This document shows, piece by piece, positions 1 through 8,775 of a stretch of 64,000 nt of DNA. Source of the DNA: RUG12395 sp045541735 (GTDB taxonomy: Bacteria; Bacillota; Clostridia; Oscillospirales; CAG-272). Every line of letters starts with the position of its first letter. Within the stretch, counting starts at the first letter, position 1. The notes under the pieces were generated by a model, which searched no databases, was not told the DNA's origin, and worked only from the letters and a program-made list of their open reading frames with translations. Where the stretch lies: the NCBI GenBank assembly GCA_045541735.1, contig JAZQJQ010000138.1, forward strand, positions 1 through 64,000, read 5' to 3'. A program made the translations under genes and the position numbers.

Positions 1-1466
1 ACGTTGACCACGGTAAGACCTCGCTCCTTGATGCTATAAAGAACACAAACGTAACCGCAGGCGAAGCGGGCGGTATCACACAGCACATTGGTGCTTACCG
101 CGTTGACGTAAACGGCCGTCCCATCACTTTCCTCGACACCCCCGGCCATGAGGCTTTCACCGCAATGCGCGCAAGAGGCGCACAGGCTACCGATATTGCG
201 ATACTCGTTGTTGCGGCTGACGACGGTATTATGCCCCAGACGGTTGAGGCTATCAACCACGCTAAGCAGGCAGGCGTAGATATCATCGTTGCGATCAACA
301 AAATGGATAAACCCTCCGCAAACCCGGATGCGATCAAGCAAGCACTTACAAAATACGATCTTCTTCCCGAGGAATGGGGCGGAGATACTATCTGCTGTCC
401 CGTTTCCGCGCTTACGCACCAGGGTATAGACGAACTTCTTGAAAACGTGCTTCTTGTTGCCGAGGTCAAGGAGCTGAAGGCCAACCCCAACCGTCACGCA
501 AAGGGTATCGTTATCGAGGCTAAACTTGACAAGGGCCGCGGCCCGGTTGCCACCGTTCTTGTTCAAAACGGTACTTTACACGCTGGAGATATTGTTATCG
601 CAGGCACCTCAGTTGGACGTGTACGCGCTATGACCGACCATAAGGGTAAGCTTCTCAAAGAAGCAGGCCCCTCTGTCCCCGTTGAAATTATCGGTCTTTC
701 CGAGGTTCCCGAGGCAGGTGACGAATTCAATGCGGTAGAAGACGAAAAGATGGCACGTACCCTTGCTGAACAGCGCCGTTCCACCGCAAAGGAAGAGCAG
801 TTCAAAGAAAACAGCCGTGTTTCTCTCGATGCTCTCTTCACGCGTATTTCCGAGGGCGTTAAGGATCTCAACATTATCGTTAAGGCTGACGTTGGCGGTT
901 CCGCTGAGGCAGTTAAGGCTTCTCTCGTCAAGCTCTCAAATGATGAGGTCAAGGTCAACGTCATTCACAGTGCCGCAGGTGGAATTACCGAAGGCGACGT
1001 AAGCTTTGCTGCCGCTTCCGGCGCTATCATCATTGGATTTAACGTTCGCCCCGATAAGACGGCTATTGACTCTGCGGAGCGCCAGGGTGTTGAAATACGT
1101 ACCTACCGCATCATCTACGAGTGTATCGAAGAGGTAGAGGCTGCAATGAAGGGTATGCTTGCTCCCGAGTACAAGGAAGTTGTTCTCGGTCACGCCGAAG
1201 TCAGAAGAACCATCCGCGTACCCAACGTCGGCACCATTGCCGGTTCTTATGTACAAGACGGTAAGGTATCCAGGAATGCTATGATCCGCGTAGTACGCGA
1301 CGGTGTTGTTATTTTCGAGGATAAGATCTCCTCTCTTAAACGCTTTAAAGATGATGCCCGCGAAGTTAACCAGGGTTACGAATGCGGTATTGGTCTTGAA
1401 AAGTTCAACGATATCAAGGAAAACGACATCCTTGAGGCATATATAATGGAAGAGGTAGAACGCTGA
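1..1466 (+). CDS. infB: Translation initiation factor IF-2, C-terminal part (5' end outside window)
   Basis: GTPase that delivers initiator fMet-tRNA to the 30S subunit and promotes subunit joining in the cytoplasm. The reading frame is open from base 3, so the start lies upstream; about 487 codons are present. The first residues are the end of the G1 loop (VDHGKTSLLD), followed by G2 (GGITQHIG), G3 (DTPGHEAF) and G4 (NKMDKP). Domain II, the linker helix and the C-terminal fMet-tRNA-binding domain follow, ending in DILEAYIMEEVER. The gene is intact to its stop and lies 19 bases before the YgiQ gene, so the two are probably co-transcribed. A small ribosome-assembly gene such as rbfA, often found after infB, is absent here. 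Assignment is very secure. Confidence 0.97.
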   Translation, partial: VDHGKTSLLDAIKNTNVTAGEAGGITQHIGAYRVDVNGRPITFLDTPGHEAFTAMRARGAQATDIAILVVAADDGIMPQTVEAINHAKQAGVDIIVAINKMDKPSANPDAIKQALTKYDLLPEEWGGDTICCPVSALTHQGIDELLENVLLVAEVKELKANPNRHAKGIVIEAKLDKGRGPVATVLVQNGTLHAGDIVIAGTSVGRVRAMTDHKGKLLKEAGPSVPVEIIGLSEVPEAGDEFNAVEDEKMARTLAEQRRSTAKEEQFKENSRVSLDALFTRISEGVKDLNIIVKADVGGSAEAVKASLVKLSNDEVKVNVIHSAAGGITEGDVSFAAASGAIIIGFNVRPDKTAIDSAERQGVEIRTYRIIYECIEEVEAAMKGMLAPEYKEVVLGHAEVRRTIRVPNVGTIAGSYVQDGKVSRNAMIRVVRDGVVIFEDKISSLKRFKDDAREVNQGYECGIGLEKFNDIKENDILEAYIMEEVER

Positions 1467-1485
1467 CCCTTCCGAAAGGAATAAA

Positions 1486-3402
1486 ATGAATAAGCAGGAT
1501 AAGTGCGCGGCCTTCTTCCCTGTTACAAGGGACGAGGCACGCGCATCCGGGCTTGAAACGCCCGATTTCGTTTATGTCTGCGGCGACGCTTACGTTGACC
1601 ACCCGTCATTTGGCTGTGCGGTCATTTGCCGTTACCTGGAAGCACACGGCTTTACCTGCGCTATCATCTCACAGCCGGACTGGAGGACGACCGATGCTTT
1701 TAAGGAATTCGGCCGCCCCAAGCTCGGCTTTCTTGTTTCCTCCGGAAACATCGACTCAATGGTGGCGCACTACTCCGTTTCCAAGCACCGCAGAAAATAT
1801 GATTACTACTCCCCGGCAGGAAAAGCGGGACTTCGCCCCGACCGCGCCGTAATTGTATACTGCAATAAGCTGCGAGAAGCTTACGGAGACGTCCCTATCA
1901 TTATCGGCGGTCTCGAGGCTTCCTTGCGCCGTTTTGCTCATTACGATTATTGGAGTGATACCGTGCGCCGCAGTGTACTTGTTGACAGCCGCGCAGATAT
2001 CGTTTCATACGGTATGGGCGAAAAGACTATACTTGAACTTGCGCGTCTCTTGGAGCGCGGCGTTCCCGTAAAGAAGATTCGCGGAGTGCGGGGTACGGCG
2101 TACCTTATCAAGAATACTGATAAAACTCCGGAAGATTCGGTATTCATCGGCGAATATGACGAACTCAAACAAAATAAAAAAGCATATGCTGATGCTTTTA
2201 AGATCCAATATGAAAATCAGGACGCGATAACCGGCAAACCGTTGTGTGAAGGATACGGCGATAAGCTTCTGGTGTGTGAGCCGCCGCAATATCCCCTCGA
2301 TCAAAAAGAGCTTGATAAGGTATATTCTCTTCCCTACGCAAGAGCTTGGCACCCTAGCTATGACAGTCTCGGCGGGGTTCCTGCTCTTGAGGAAGTAAAA
2401 TTCTCAGTAACACACAACCGAGGATGTTTCGGCGAATGTAATTTCTGCGCACTTACATTCCATCAAGGCAGAGCCGTTCGATGCCGCTCGAAGGAAAGTG
2501 TGCTAGCAGAGGTCGAAAAGATAACCCATCTGCCGGATTTCAAGGGGTATATTCACGACATTGGTGGTCCTACGGCTAACTTCCGAGCTCCGGCGTGTGA
2601 AAAGCAGTTGAAGCACGGAGTATGTAAGGACAGACGCTGCCTTGCCCCAACTCCTTGCAAGAACTTGAAAGTAAACCACAGTGAATATCTCGATATACTT
2701 TCCGAAGCTGAACGTATTCCTGGGGTAAAAAAGGTTTTTGTGCGATCCGGTATTCGATTTGACTACCTAATGCTTGATAAGGACAAGCGTTTTTTCAAAA
2801 AACTTGTACGCGACCATGTAAGCGGACAGTTAAAGGTCGCACCAGAGCATTGCAGTACGCGTGTTCTAAACGCTATGGGAAAGCCGAACTTCGGCGTATA
2901 TAAAGCGTTTGAAAAAGAATTCAAGCAATACTCTAAGGAAGCTGGGCTGGAGCAGTATCTTGTACCATATCTTATGTCAAGCCATCCCGGTTCTAAGCTT
3001 GACGATGCAATAGAGCTATCGCTTTTCTTGCGCGGATGCGGCATGAACCCCGAGCAGGTTCAAGACTTTTATCCTACTCCGGGTACAGTTTCGACAGTTA
3101 TGTATTACACGGGCATAGACCCGCTCTCTGGAAAGGAAATTTTCGTCCCTACAAACGCAGAGGACAAAAGATTGCAGAGAGCCCTTCTGCAATCCGGAAA
3201 GCCTGAGAACGCGGAATTTCTTCGTGAACAGTTCATTCGACGCGGCAGATCAGATCTTATAGGATACGGCGACGGAAAACTTGTACCGCCTAAAAAAACT
3301 GTTTCCGGAACAAAGAGAAAGCCTGCTAACACTTACCCGAAAAATCAAAACAAATCGCGCATTCAAAGAAAAAACGGTCCTGCAAAACGCAAGACTCGCT
3401 GA
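1486..3402 (+). CDS. YgiQ family radical SAM protein
   Basis: 638-residue radical SAM enzyme of the YgiQ (UPF0313) family, whose substrate is not established. The cluster-binding motif C-x3-C-x2-C is at Cys314, Cys318 and Cys321 (RGCFGECNFCAL), preceded by a B12-binding-like N-terminal domain with GGLEASLRRFAHYDYW. It is followed by the family-typical Cys-rich stretch CKDRRCLAPTPCKN and a basic C-terminal tail rich in Lys, Arg and Asn. Length fits the family (about 600-750). A ribosome binding site (AAAGGA) precedes the ATG. It follows infB by 19 bases and precedes an AraC regulator by 8 bases, so it is likely part of one transcript. Family assignment is secure; the reaction is unknown. Confidence 0.93.
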   Translation: MNKQDKCAAFFPVTRDEARASGLETPDFVYVCGDAYVDHPSFGCAVICRYLEAHGFTCAIISQPDWRTTDAFKEFGRPKLGFLVSSGNIDSMVAHYSVSKHRRKYDYYSPAGKAGLRPDRAVIVYCNKLREAYGDVPIIIGGLEASLRRFAHYDYWSDTVRRSVLVDSRADIVSYGMGEKTILELARLLERGVPVKKIRGVRGTAYLIKNTDKTPEDSVFIGEYDELKQNKKAYADAFKIQYENQDAITGKPLCEGYGDKLLVCEPPQYPLDQKELDKVYSLPYARAWHPSYDSLGGVPALEEVKFSVTHNRGCFGECNFCALTFHQGRAVRCRSKESVLAEVEKITHLPDFKGYIHDIGGPTANFRAPACEKQLKHGVCKDRRCLAPTPCKNLKVNHSEYLDILSEAERIPGVKKVFVRSGIRFDYLMLDKDKRFFKKLVRDHVSGQLKVAPEHCSTRVLNAMGKPNFGVYKAFEKEFKQYSKEAGLEQYLVPYLMSSHPGSKLDDAIELSLFLRGCGMNPEQVQDFYPTPGTVSTVMYYTGIDPLSGKEIFVPTNAEDKRLQRALLQSGKPENAEFLREQFIRRGRSDLIGYGDGKLVPPKKTVSGTKRKPANTYPKNQNKSRIQRKNGPAKRKTR

Positions 3403-3410
3403 GGTAAAAT

Positions 3411-4199
3411 ATGGATAACCGCACTGAATTCTTTCTTGTAAATAAGCATCTCGGCGGCTTTAACCCTCTATCCTTTGGACAAGAACATTGCCTTCCAAAC
3501 CACTTTTTCGGCCCGGGTGTTCGTTCCTATTTCCTTTTACATTATGTTGTATCCGGAAAAGGTCTGTTTTCCGTAAAAGACAAAACGTACAAGCTGAGTG
3601 CTGGGAGCTGCTTTGTTATACGGCCTTTTGAAAAGGTCTTCTATCAGGCAGATCCCCATCAGCCTTGGCAATACATATGGATAGGCTTTGACACTGAAAA
3701 TGTTCCCGATCAACTTTCATACGATGTGTTAAATATGCCGGGGATGGGCAGTATCTTTTCATCCATTATGGATGCCCAGGATAAAAACGAGGGCAGAAAC
3801 GAATTTCTTGCTTCTAAGATCTGGGAACTTATGTCACTCATATCAGAATTTGGAAACCCTAAAATACCAAAAAACAAAACGTTTGCTGAGCAAGCTAAGA
3901 CCTGCATTCAAGCAAAGTATATGTCAGGTATCACAATCTCCGAGATTGCGAAGATGCTTAACCTCGAGCGCAGCTACTTCAGTACGGTTTTTAAAAACAG
4001 CGTTGGAATCTCCCCCCAGGAATATTTGAACAACTTCAGGCTCGAAAAAGCTTCTGAACTTCTTATCTGTACGGATATGAGCGTAACAGATATCGCTTTC
4101 TCGACCGGTTATTCCGGAGTAGTTAACTTCTCCCGGATGTTTAAACGCCGCTTTGGTATGTCCCCCACCAATTACCGCATCAAAAAAACAACTTCATAA
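3411..4199 (+). CDS. AraC family transcriptional regulator
   Basis: 262-residue regulator with an N-terminal cupin-like sensing domain (about residues 1-150, with GSCFVIRPFEKVFYQ and a WQYIWIGF strand typical of carbohydrate-responsive members). The C-terminal double helix-turn-helix is at about residues 165-260 (ISEIAKMLNLERSYFSTVFK, then the signature VTDIAFSTGYSGVVNFSRMF and FGMSPTNYR). It begins 8 bases after the YgiQ stop with GAGGT as ribosome binding site. AraC proteins of this build usually activate sugar-utilisation genes, but no such genes lie beside it and its target cannot be told from the context. Family assignment is secure. Confidence 0.92.
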   Translation: MDNRTEFFLVNKHLGGFNPLSFGQEHCLPNHFFGPGVRSYFLLHYVVSGKGLFSVKDKTYKLSAGSCFVIRPFEKVFYQADPHQPWQYIWIGFDTENVPDQLSYDVLNMPGMGSIFSSIMDAQDKNEGRNEFLASKIWELMSLISEFGNPKIPKNKTFAEQAKTCIQAKYMSGITISEIAKMLNLERSYFSTVFKNSVGISPQEYLNNFRLEKASELLICTDMSVTDIAFSTGYSGVVNFSRMFKRRFGMSPTNYRIKKTTS

Positions 4200-4275
4200 G
4201 AGAGTCCCCCTCATTGCCGGCCTCGCGACAATCGCAAAACATTCAATGTAAAATAACGAATTTGGAGAATCCATA

Positions 4276-5028
4276 ATGAAATTCATATCATGGAACGTGA
4301 ACGGCTTCCGCTCTTGTCTCGGCAAGGGTTTTGAAGAATTTTTCAAGATGCAGAACGCAGACTTTGTATGTATACAGGAATCTAAAATGCAACCCGGCCA
4401 AGCTGAGTTTGATACGCCCGAGCACTTACAGTTCTGGTATAGTGCCGAAAAAAAAGGCTATTCGGGAACAGCGGTATTCACAAAACACAAACCTATCTCC
4501 GTTACCTACGGGATAGGCGTAGAGGAGCACGATCACGAAGGAAGAGTCATTACGCTTGAATATGATAATTTCTACCTTGTTAACGTGTACGTGCCGAACT
4601 CCCAGCGCGAGCTCGCCCGCCTTGATTACCGTATGACCTGGGAGGACTCGTTCCGCTCATATATCTGTGAGCTTGATAAGATGAAGCCTGTTATCTTCTG
4701 CGGTGATCTTAACGTAGCACATGAAGAGATAGATCTCAAAAACCCTAAGACCAACCACAAGAACGCAGGTTTTACCGACGAGGAGAGAGCGAAATTCACT
4801 GAATTTCTTGCAAGCGGCTTTACCGACAGCTACCGTAAGCTTTACCCAGATAAAGTGGAGTACTCCTGGTGGAGCTATATGATGAAGGCACGCGAGAGAA
4901 ATATCGGATGGCGCATCGACTACTTTGTGGTTTCAAATCGCATTTTCGATAAAGTAACTGACAGCAAAATTCTGACAGAAGTTATGGGAAGCGACCATTG
5001 CCCCGTATGTCTTGAGATCGATATATAA
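4276..5028 (+). CDS. exoA: Exodeoxyribonuclease III / AP endonuclease
   Basis: 250-residue Mg-dependent nuclease that cleaves DNA at abasic sites during base excision repair. The family motifs are complete: ISWNVNG near the N-terminus, CIQESK with the metal-binding Glu, NVYVPNS, the catalytic GDLNVAHEEIDL, WRIDYFVVS and the C-terminal GSDHCPV with the catalytic Asp-His. Length matches the Xth/ExoA type of Gram-positive bacteria. A GGAG ribosome binding site sits 8 bases before the ATG. The 76-base gap after the AraC gene may hold a promoter, but none is clear. A strong hairpin follows the stop. Confidence 0.96.
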   Translation: MKFISWNVNGFRSCLGKGFEEFFKMQNADFVCIQESKMQPGQAEFDTPEHLQFWYSAEKKGYSGTAVFTKHKPISVTYGIGVEEHDHEGRVITLEYDNFYLVNVYVPNSQRELARLDYRMTWEDSFRSYICELDKMKPVIFCGDLNVAHEEIDLKNPKTNHKNAGFTDEERAKFTEFLASGFTDSYRKLYPDKVEYSWWSYMMKARERNIGWRIDYFVVSNRIFDKVTDSKILTEVMGSDHCPVCLEIDI

Positions 5029-5037
5029 GTATAACAA

Positions 5038-5075
5038 GAACACCTCCGCAAGGAATCTTCCTTACGGAGGTGTTC
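5038..5075. terminator. Hairpin between convergent genes
   Basis: A 16-base-pair stem with one mismatch (GAACACCTCCGCAAGG against CCTTACGGAGGTGTTC) and a 6-base loop lies between exoA (+) and the small gene on the minus strand. Neither side has a long T run, so it may act as a bidirectional terminator of moderate strength. Confidence 0.7.
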
Positions 5076-5077
5076 TA

Positions 5078-5305
5078 TCAGCCGGTTATCTTCTTAACAT
5101 CATACTCCTGAAGGAGCTTTAGCATTTTTGCGGCGAAAACCGCCTCACTTTCAGACTGCTTTTCAAACATTTCTGCAAGCTTATCATTCTCGCCGCGAAT
5201 CTCGTTTGCGTATTCGCTGTAGTTGCGCACAGACTCTGTTGCATCAAGCCACGCTTTATACGCCCTGTCTCTGTCGGTAATAAGAAATCCGTTTTTGTTA
5301 TCCAT
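5078..5305 (-). CDS. Small hypothetical protein, 75 aa
   Basis: No family recognised. The 75-residue product is charged and predicted to be mostly alpha-helical and cytosolic: it has no signal peptide or membrane segment, and heptad-like spacing in the second half (NDKLAEMFEKQSESEAVFAA). A well-placed ribosome binding site (GGAGAG, 8 bases before the ATG) supports real translation. It is read alone, convergent with exoA. The overlapping frame at 5119-5319 lacks such a site and was not chosen. Confidence 0.6.
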   Translation of the reverse strand: MDNKNGFLITDRDRAYKAWLDATESVRNYSEYANEIRGENDKLAEMFEKQSESEAVFAAKMLKLLQEYDVKKITG

Positions 5306-5370
5306 AGCACACTCTCCAATTCGTTATAATAATATTCTCCCGAAAGAAAGATAGATTATACCATAATATA

Positions 5371-5410
5371 AAGAAATATCCGACGGCGAAAACGCCGTCG
5401 GATATTTCTT
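5371..5410 (-). terminator. Rho-independent terminator of the OB-fold-like lipoprotein gene
   Basis: Perfect 18-base-pair inverted repeat (arms containing ATATCCGACGGCG) around a 4-base loop, downstream of the minus-strand lipoprotein gene. It lies between that gene and the promoter region of the 75-aa gene. The arms end in TTTCTT on the minus strand. Confidence 0.85.
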
Positions 5411-5454
5411 ATTACAAACGAACTATTGCTCGCTTATACTGCTATGTATTTGAA

Positions 5455-6207
5455 TTACTTAGCGGCAGTAACGGAGGTGATGTGAGGCTGAACGCCCTCA
5501 TACCAGTAAATGAAGCCTTCAAGATCGATCTTGTCGCCTATCTTGAGTGCCTTAACTGCCTTATAAACGTCGGTATCAGCTCCGCAGAGATAAGACTCAA
5601 CGCAGAAGGTGTAGGTGGTGCCGTTAACGGAAACCTTGAAGTAAAGGTCGTCACCCTCCTGACCTGCGCCGTTCCACTTATAAAGGAATGCAACGTCGTT
5701 GCCGTCAGCATCCTTGGAAGCCTCAACGGTCATACCCTTGAAAGCGCCGAACATATTCTGGCTCTTAACAAGATCCTCGGTACCGAGAAGTGCGGTAACG
5801 TCCTTAGCCTCAGCAATATAGTTGCCCTCGAGGATCTCATAAGTAGCCTCGATGATCTCTACCTCGCCGGACCATTCAGCCTTCTTACCGGTGAACTTAA
5901 CCTTGGTACCTGCAACCATCTTGTCATAATCAGCCTTGGTTACAGGCATATCATAAATGAAGTAACCGCCAACACCGTCCTGAGCGTAAATGGTGCAGAG
6001 TCCCTGACCGTCCTTCTCCCAGTAACCCTGCTTAGCCTGAACGTAAGCCTCAACAACAACGGATGCATCGATAGCCGCCGCATTGTACTGCTCCCAGGTC
6101 ATAACACCTTCGGACTTTGCGTTGATGTCCTCTTTGGGCTCTGTGCCGCAAGCAACACAAGAAAGCACCATCATTGCAGCAAGAACGAAAAGTAATACCT
6201 TTTTCAT
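5455..6207 (-). CDS. Secreted lipoprotein with OB-fold-like domain
   Basis: 250-residue predicted lipoprotein: a Lys-Lys start, hydrophobic stretch and Cys at the end of MMVLSCVACG (either Cys could be lipidated, so the lipobox is atypical). The mature part has a repeated beta-strand pattern resembling the nucleic-acid-type OB fold seen in clostridial lipoproteins (VVEAYVQAKQGYW, GYFIYDMPVT, GTKVKFTGKKAEWSGEVEI, then a second similar unit from about residue 150 ending IDLEGFIYWYEG). Function unknown. The start is set by AAGGAG 8 bases upstream. It has its own near-consensus promoter just past the stop of the solute-binding protein gene and its own terminator, so it is monocistronic. Confidence 0.8.
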   Translation of the reverse strand: MKKVLLFVLAAMMVLSCVACGTEPKEDINAKSEGVMTWEQYNAAAIDASVVVEAYVQAKQGYWEKDGQGLCTIYAQDGVGGYFIYDMPVTKADYDKMVAGTKVKFTGKKAEWSGEVEIIEATYEILEGNYIAEAKDVTALLGTEDLVKSQNMFGAFKGMTVEASKDADGNDVAFLYKWNGAGQEGDDLYFKVSVNGTTYTFCVESYLCGADTDVYKAVKALKIGDKIDLEGFIYWYEGVQPHITSVTAAK

Positions 6208-6268
6208 TTTCTGTCTCCTTAAAAATTCTTAAAAGATAAAAGCCAATCCCTATAATTGGTATGCCAAT

Positions 6269-6296
6269 ATTATACACGAAATTAGAAATAAGTCAA
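6269..6296 (-). promoter_or_regulatory. Promoter of the OB-fold-like lipoprotein gene
   Basis: On the minus strand TTGACT (6291-6296) is followed after 16 bases by TATAAT (6269-6274), about 60 bases before the ATG at 6207. Confidence 0.75.
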
Positions 6297-6307
6297 GACA
6301 ATGCGGC

Positions 6308-7900
6308 TTATTTCTTTCTTTTTTTCGCAAATCCGACGAGCGAGGAAACTGCGATCATCACCCAAGCTGCAGCAATTGCGCCAAGAAGCCATACAGACGT
6401 CATCGGAAGCTTACCAAGGTCTTCTCTTCCCTCGCCGTACGTTGCAGTCTTATCTAATCGGTAGAGCGCCGAAACGTCCTTATACAGCTTTTCGTAATAT
6501 TCGTCGTTTACATCTTCAGAACGGCGCATTGATTTAGTAACGTTTTCAACAAGCTGGCCTGCGGCATTGCGAAGAGATGCGGAACCGTTAAAAACGGGTG
6601 TAACAAAGGTTCTGTCGGTATTATCAAGCAAGAGCTTTGTCGCCTTCAATTTTACGGGATAATGCAGATCATTGTCAGTTCCCTCGTTTGCGAGATAAGT
6701 TTGATATTCCTCGCTGTTTTGCGCCTTAGTTGTAACGGGAACGTAACCCTCGGTCTGTGAATAAGCTATCTGAACTTCATTTACAAGCAGATATTGCGCA
6801 AACAACCAAGAGGCGAGTACTTCTCCGGCATCCCGCTTATTGAATACGCAAACAGAGGGTCCCTGCGATATCATTGTGGGATTTTGCGTATCGAACTGCG
6901 GAATCATCCTTACCTCGGTCTCAAACCGTACAAGCTTATCCTCGCTAATGTCGCATAGCGGTGCATCGGAACCCATCCAAGTTGCTCCTGCCGTAGAATC
7001 TATGGCAAATATGCACTGTCCCGCATTCAGAAAGTTGGCGGGATAGCTCGAGATCTTGAAGGTAGAAAACTCCTTCGCCGCCGCAGGTGCCTCGATCATT
7101 CGGAGGAGAGCCTTGGTTGTATCGTTAAAGATTAATATCTCACCTTTGGCTGTAGAGTATTCTCCGCCCTTTTGCTTTAGCATCTGAATCATCATATTGT
7201 CGGTGGACTTATAGATGAACGGAATAAGCGTTTTTTGCCCGTTTACACGGAAGTTGCCCTCTTCATCCTTTGCCATTGCTGCATGGCTTACTTCAAACAC
7301 AAAATCCCAGGTAAGCACGTCAGGCACTGTATAACCGAGCTTTTCAACATATGTCTTATTGATATAGCAGGCTTCTGTCGAGCGCATATACGGCATAGCA
7401 TAATGCTTACCGTCTATCTCGCATTCCTCAAGAAACTTCGGTATGATCTCGCTGTATTCCGGTCCGTCGAAGCGCAGCTCACTTCCTCCAAGGCCGTATT
7501 TTTTATCATCAAACAGCTCATCAAGGCAAATAACTGTGTCGGGACTCGTCATATACGTAGCAATATGGTCAGGATACGTTATGCACACGTTCGGAGTCGT
7601 TTGGGTTGAGATATTGGTAATAACGTCATTATATATCTTACCGTAATCGGTATAAAGCTTTAGCTTGACCTTTACATTAGGATATAACGTCTGAAAATCG
7701 TCGATAGCTTTTTGATAAATACGTGTCTGCGTTACGTTTGTATCGTTCTTTGCCCAAAACGTGATCTGGTACTCTTTTTCACTGTCAAAACCTTCCGGCA
7801 TTACGAAAGGATCTAAACCTCGTGACCCGTGGCAGGAAGCAAAAAGAAGCAGAAGTATCACCGCAAGCAGCATAAGAGCTGCAGATCTCAGCTTTCTCAT
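6308..7900 (-). CDS. Sugar ABC transporter substrate-binding lipoprotein with C-terminal membrane anchor
   Basis: 530-residue family 1 extracellular solute-binding protein, the first receptor of a carbohydrate importer. The lipobox is LFASC after a hydrophobic N-terminus. The body begins with YQITFWAKNDTN, followed by a MalE/UgpB-like pattern (DDFQTLYPNVKVKLKLYTDYGK, ITNISTQTTPNVCITYPDH). Unusually it ends with a clear membrane segment (VWLLGAIAAAWVMIAVSSLV) followed by AKKRKK, so the mature protein would be held at both ends. Its start overlaps the stop of the permease gene by 4 bases (ATGA), giving tight coupling. No gene for the transport ATPase is present, so a shared MsmX-type ATPase is likely. 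Substrate unknown. Confidence 0.88.
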   Translation of the reverse strand: MRKLRSAALMLLAVILLLLFASCHGSRGLDPFVMPEGFDSEKEYQITFWAKNDTNVTQTRIYQKAIDDFQTLYPNVKVKLKLYTDYGKIYNDVITNISTQTTPNVCITYPDHIATYMTSPDTVICLDELFDDKKYGLGGSELRFDGPEYSEIIPKFLEECEIDGKHYAMPYMRSTEACYINKTYVEKLGYTVPDVLTWDFVFEVSHAAMAKDEEGNFRVNGQKTLIPFIYKSTDNMMIQMLKQKGGEYSTAKGEILIFNDTTKALLRMIEAPAAAKEFSTFKISSYPANFLNAGQCIFAIDSTAGATWMGSDAPLCDISEDKLVRFETEVRMIPQFDTQNPTMISQGPSVCVFNKRDAGEVLASWLFAQYLLVNEVQIAYSQTEGYVPVTTKAQNSEEYQTYLANEGTDNDLHYPVKLKATKLLLDNTDRTFVTPVFNGSASLRNAAGQLVENVTKSMRRSEDVNDEYYEKLYKDVSALYRLDKTATYGEGREDLGKLPMTSVWLLGAIAAAWVMIAVSSLVGFAKKRKK

Positions 7901-8766
7901 CCCTTCATACCTCCGGTGGCAACACCCTCCATTATACGGTTGCGGAATACAAGGAACAGAATGATAAGGGGCACGGATATAACAACGACAGCCGCCATCA
8001 TTGCCGGTATGTTTTCCCTGCCGAAGCCGTTTTCTCGGATAGACTGGATTCCGTTTGATACAAGAAAATATGCTTCCTCATCGGTTACAAGCCGCGGCCA
8101 AACGTACGAGTTCCAACACTCGATAACTTTAAGTATGGTTACCGTAATGACAGTTGGACGGCACATGGGTATCATTACCTTGAACATATATTTCATATCC
8201 GTCGTTCCGTCGACCTTCGCCGCGTAATAAAGCTCATCGGGTATCTGTGCAAAATTTTCTTTTAAAAGATAAATATAAAAAACAGACGTAACGGAAGGAA
8301 GTATAAGACCGGCAAAAGTATTGCGGAGATCGAGATCTGTGACTGTTACGTAGTTTGTTATTACAACAAGCTCGGTAGGAATCATCATAAGTGCAAGGAA
8401 GAGGGTAAATACTAGATTTTTCCCTTTAAAATCAAGTCTTGCAAAGGCAAAAGCCGCGGGAATGATAATAACGAGCATAAGCGCCGTAGTACCGAGAGTG
8501 AAGATCATTGTATTAATGAAATACTTAGCAAGAGGAACTTCCGTAAATGCCTGCACGTAATTTTCAACGGTCGGAGAAAGGGTATAAAGCTTTGGAATAA
8601 ACTCGGAGTTATACGCGCCGTAATCTTTTACGGATGTAAGTATCATCCAATAAAACGGAAAAAGAACAGCAAGAGCCCAAAAGGCAAGAAAGATATATAC
8701 AAACGCGCGGAATACCGCTTCTTTAACCTTTTGATGTTTTTCCGCTTTTGTAAGTGCGTTATTCAT
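7897..8766 (-). CDS. Carbohydrate ABC transporter permease, MalG/UgpE type
   Basis: 289-residue inner-membrane permease with six predicted membrane segments. The ATPase-contact loop (EAA loop) reads YYAAKVDGTTDMKYMFKVMI. The N-terminal cytoplasmic segment before AFWALAVLFPFYWMILTSVK is typical of the MalG-side subunit. It lies between the other permease (9-base gap) and the binding protein (4-base overlap), so the three form one operon. Ribosome binding site GGAGAAAAG. Confidence 0.93.
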   Translation of the reverse strand: MNNALTKAEKHQKVKEAVFRAFVYIFLAFWALAVLFPFYWMILTSVKDYGAYNSEFIPKLYTLSPTVENYVQAFTEVPLAKYFINTMIFTLGTTALMLVIIIPAAFAFARLDFKGKNLVFTLFLALMMIPTELVVITNYVTVTDLDLRNTFAGLILPSVTSVFYIYLLKENFAQIPDELYYAAKVDGTTDMKYMFKVMIPMCRPTVITVTILKVIECWNSYVWPRLVTDEEAYFLVSNGIQSIRENGFGRENIPAMMAAVVVISVPLIILFLVFRNRIMEGVATGGMKG

Positions 8767-8775
8767 CTTTTCTCC

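Noticed and set aside
5482..6195. 237-codon open frame on the plus strand opposite the OB-fold-like lipoprotein gene
   Set aside because: Leucine/isoleucine-rich shadow; the minus strand has the lipoprotein signal, ribosome binding site, promoter and terminator.
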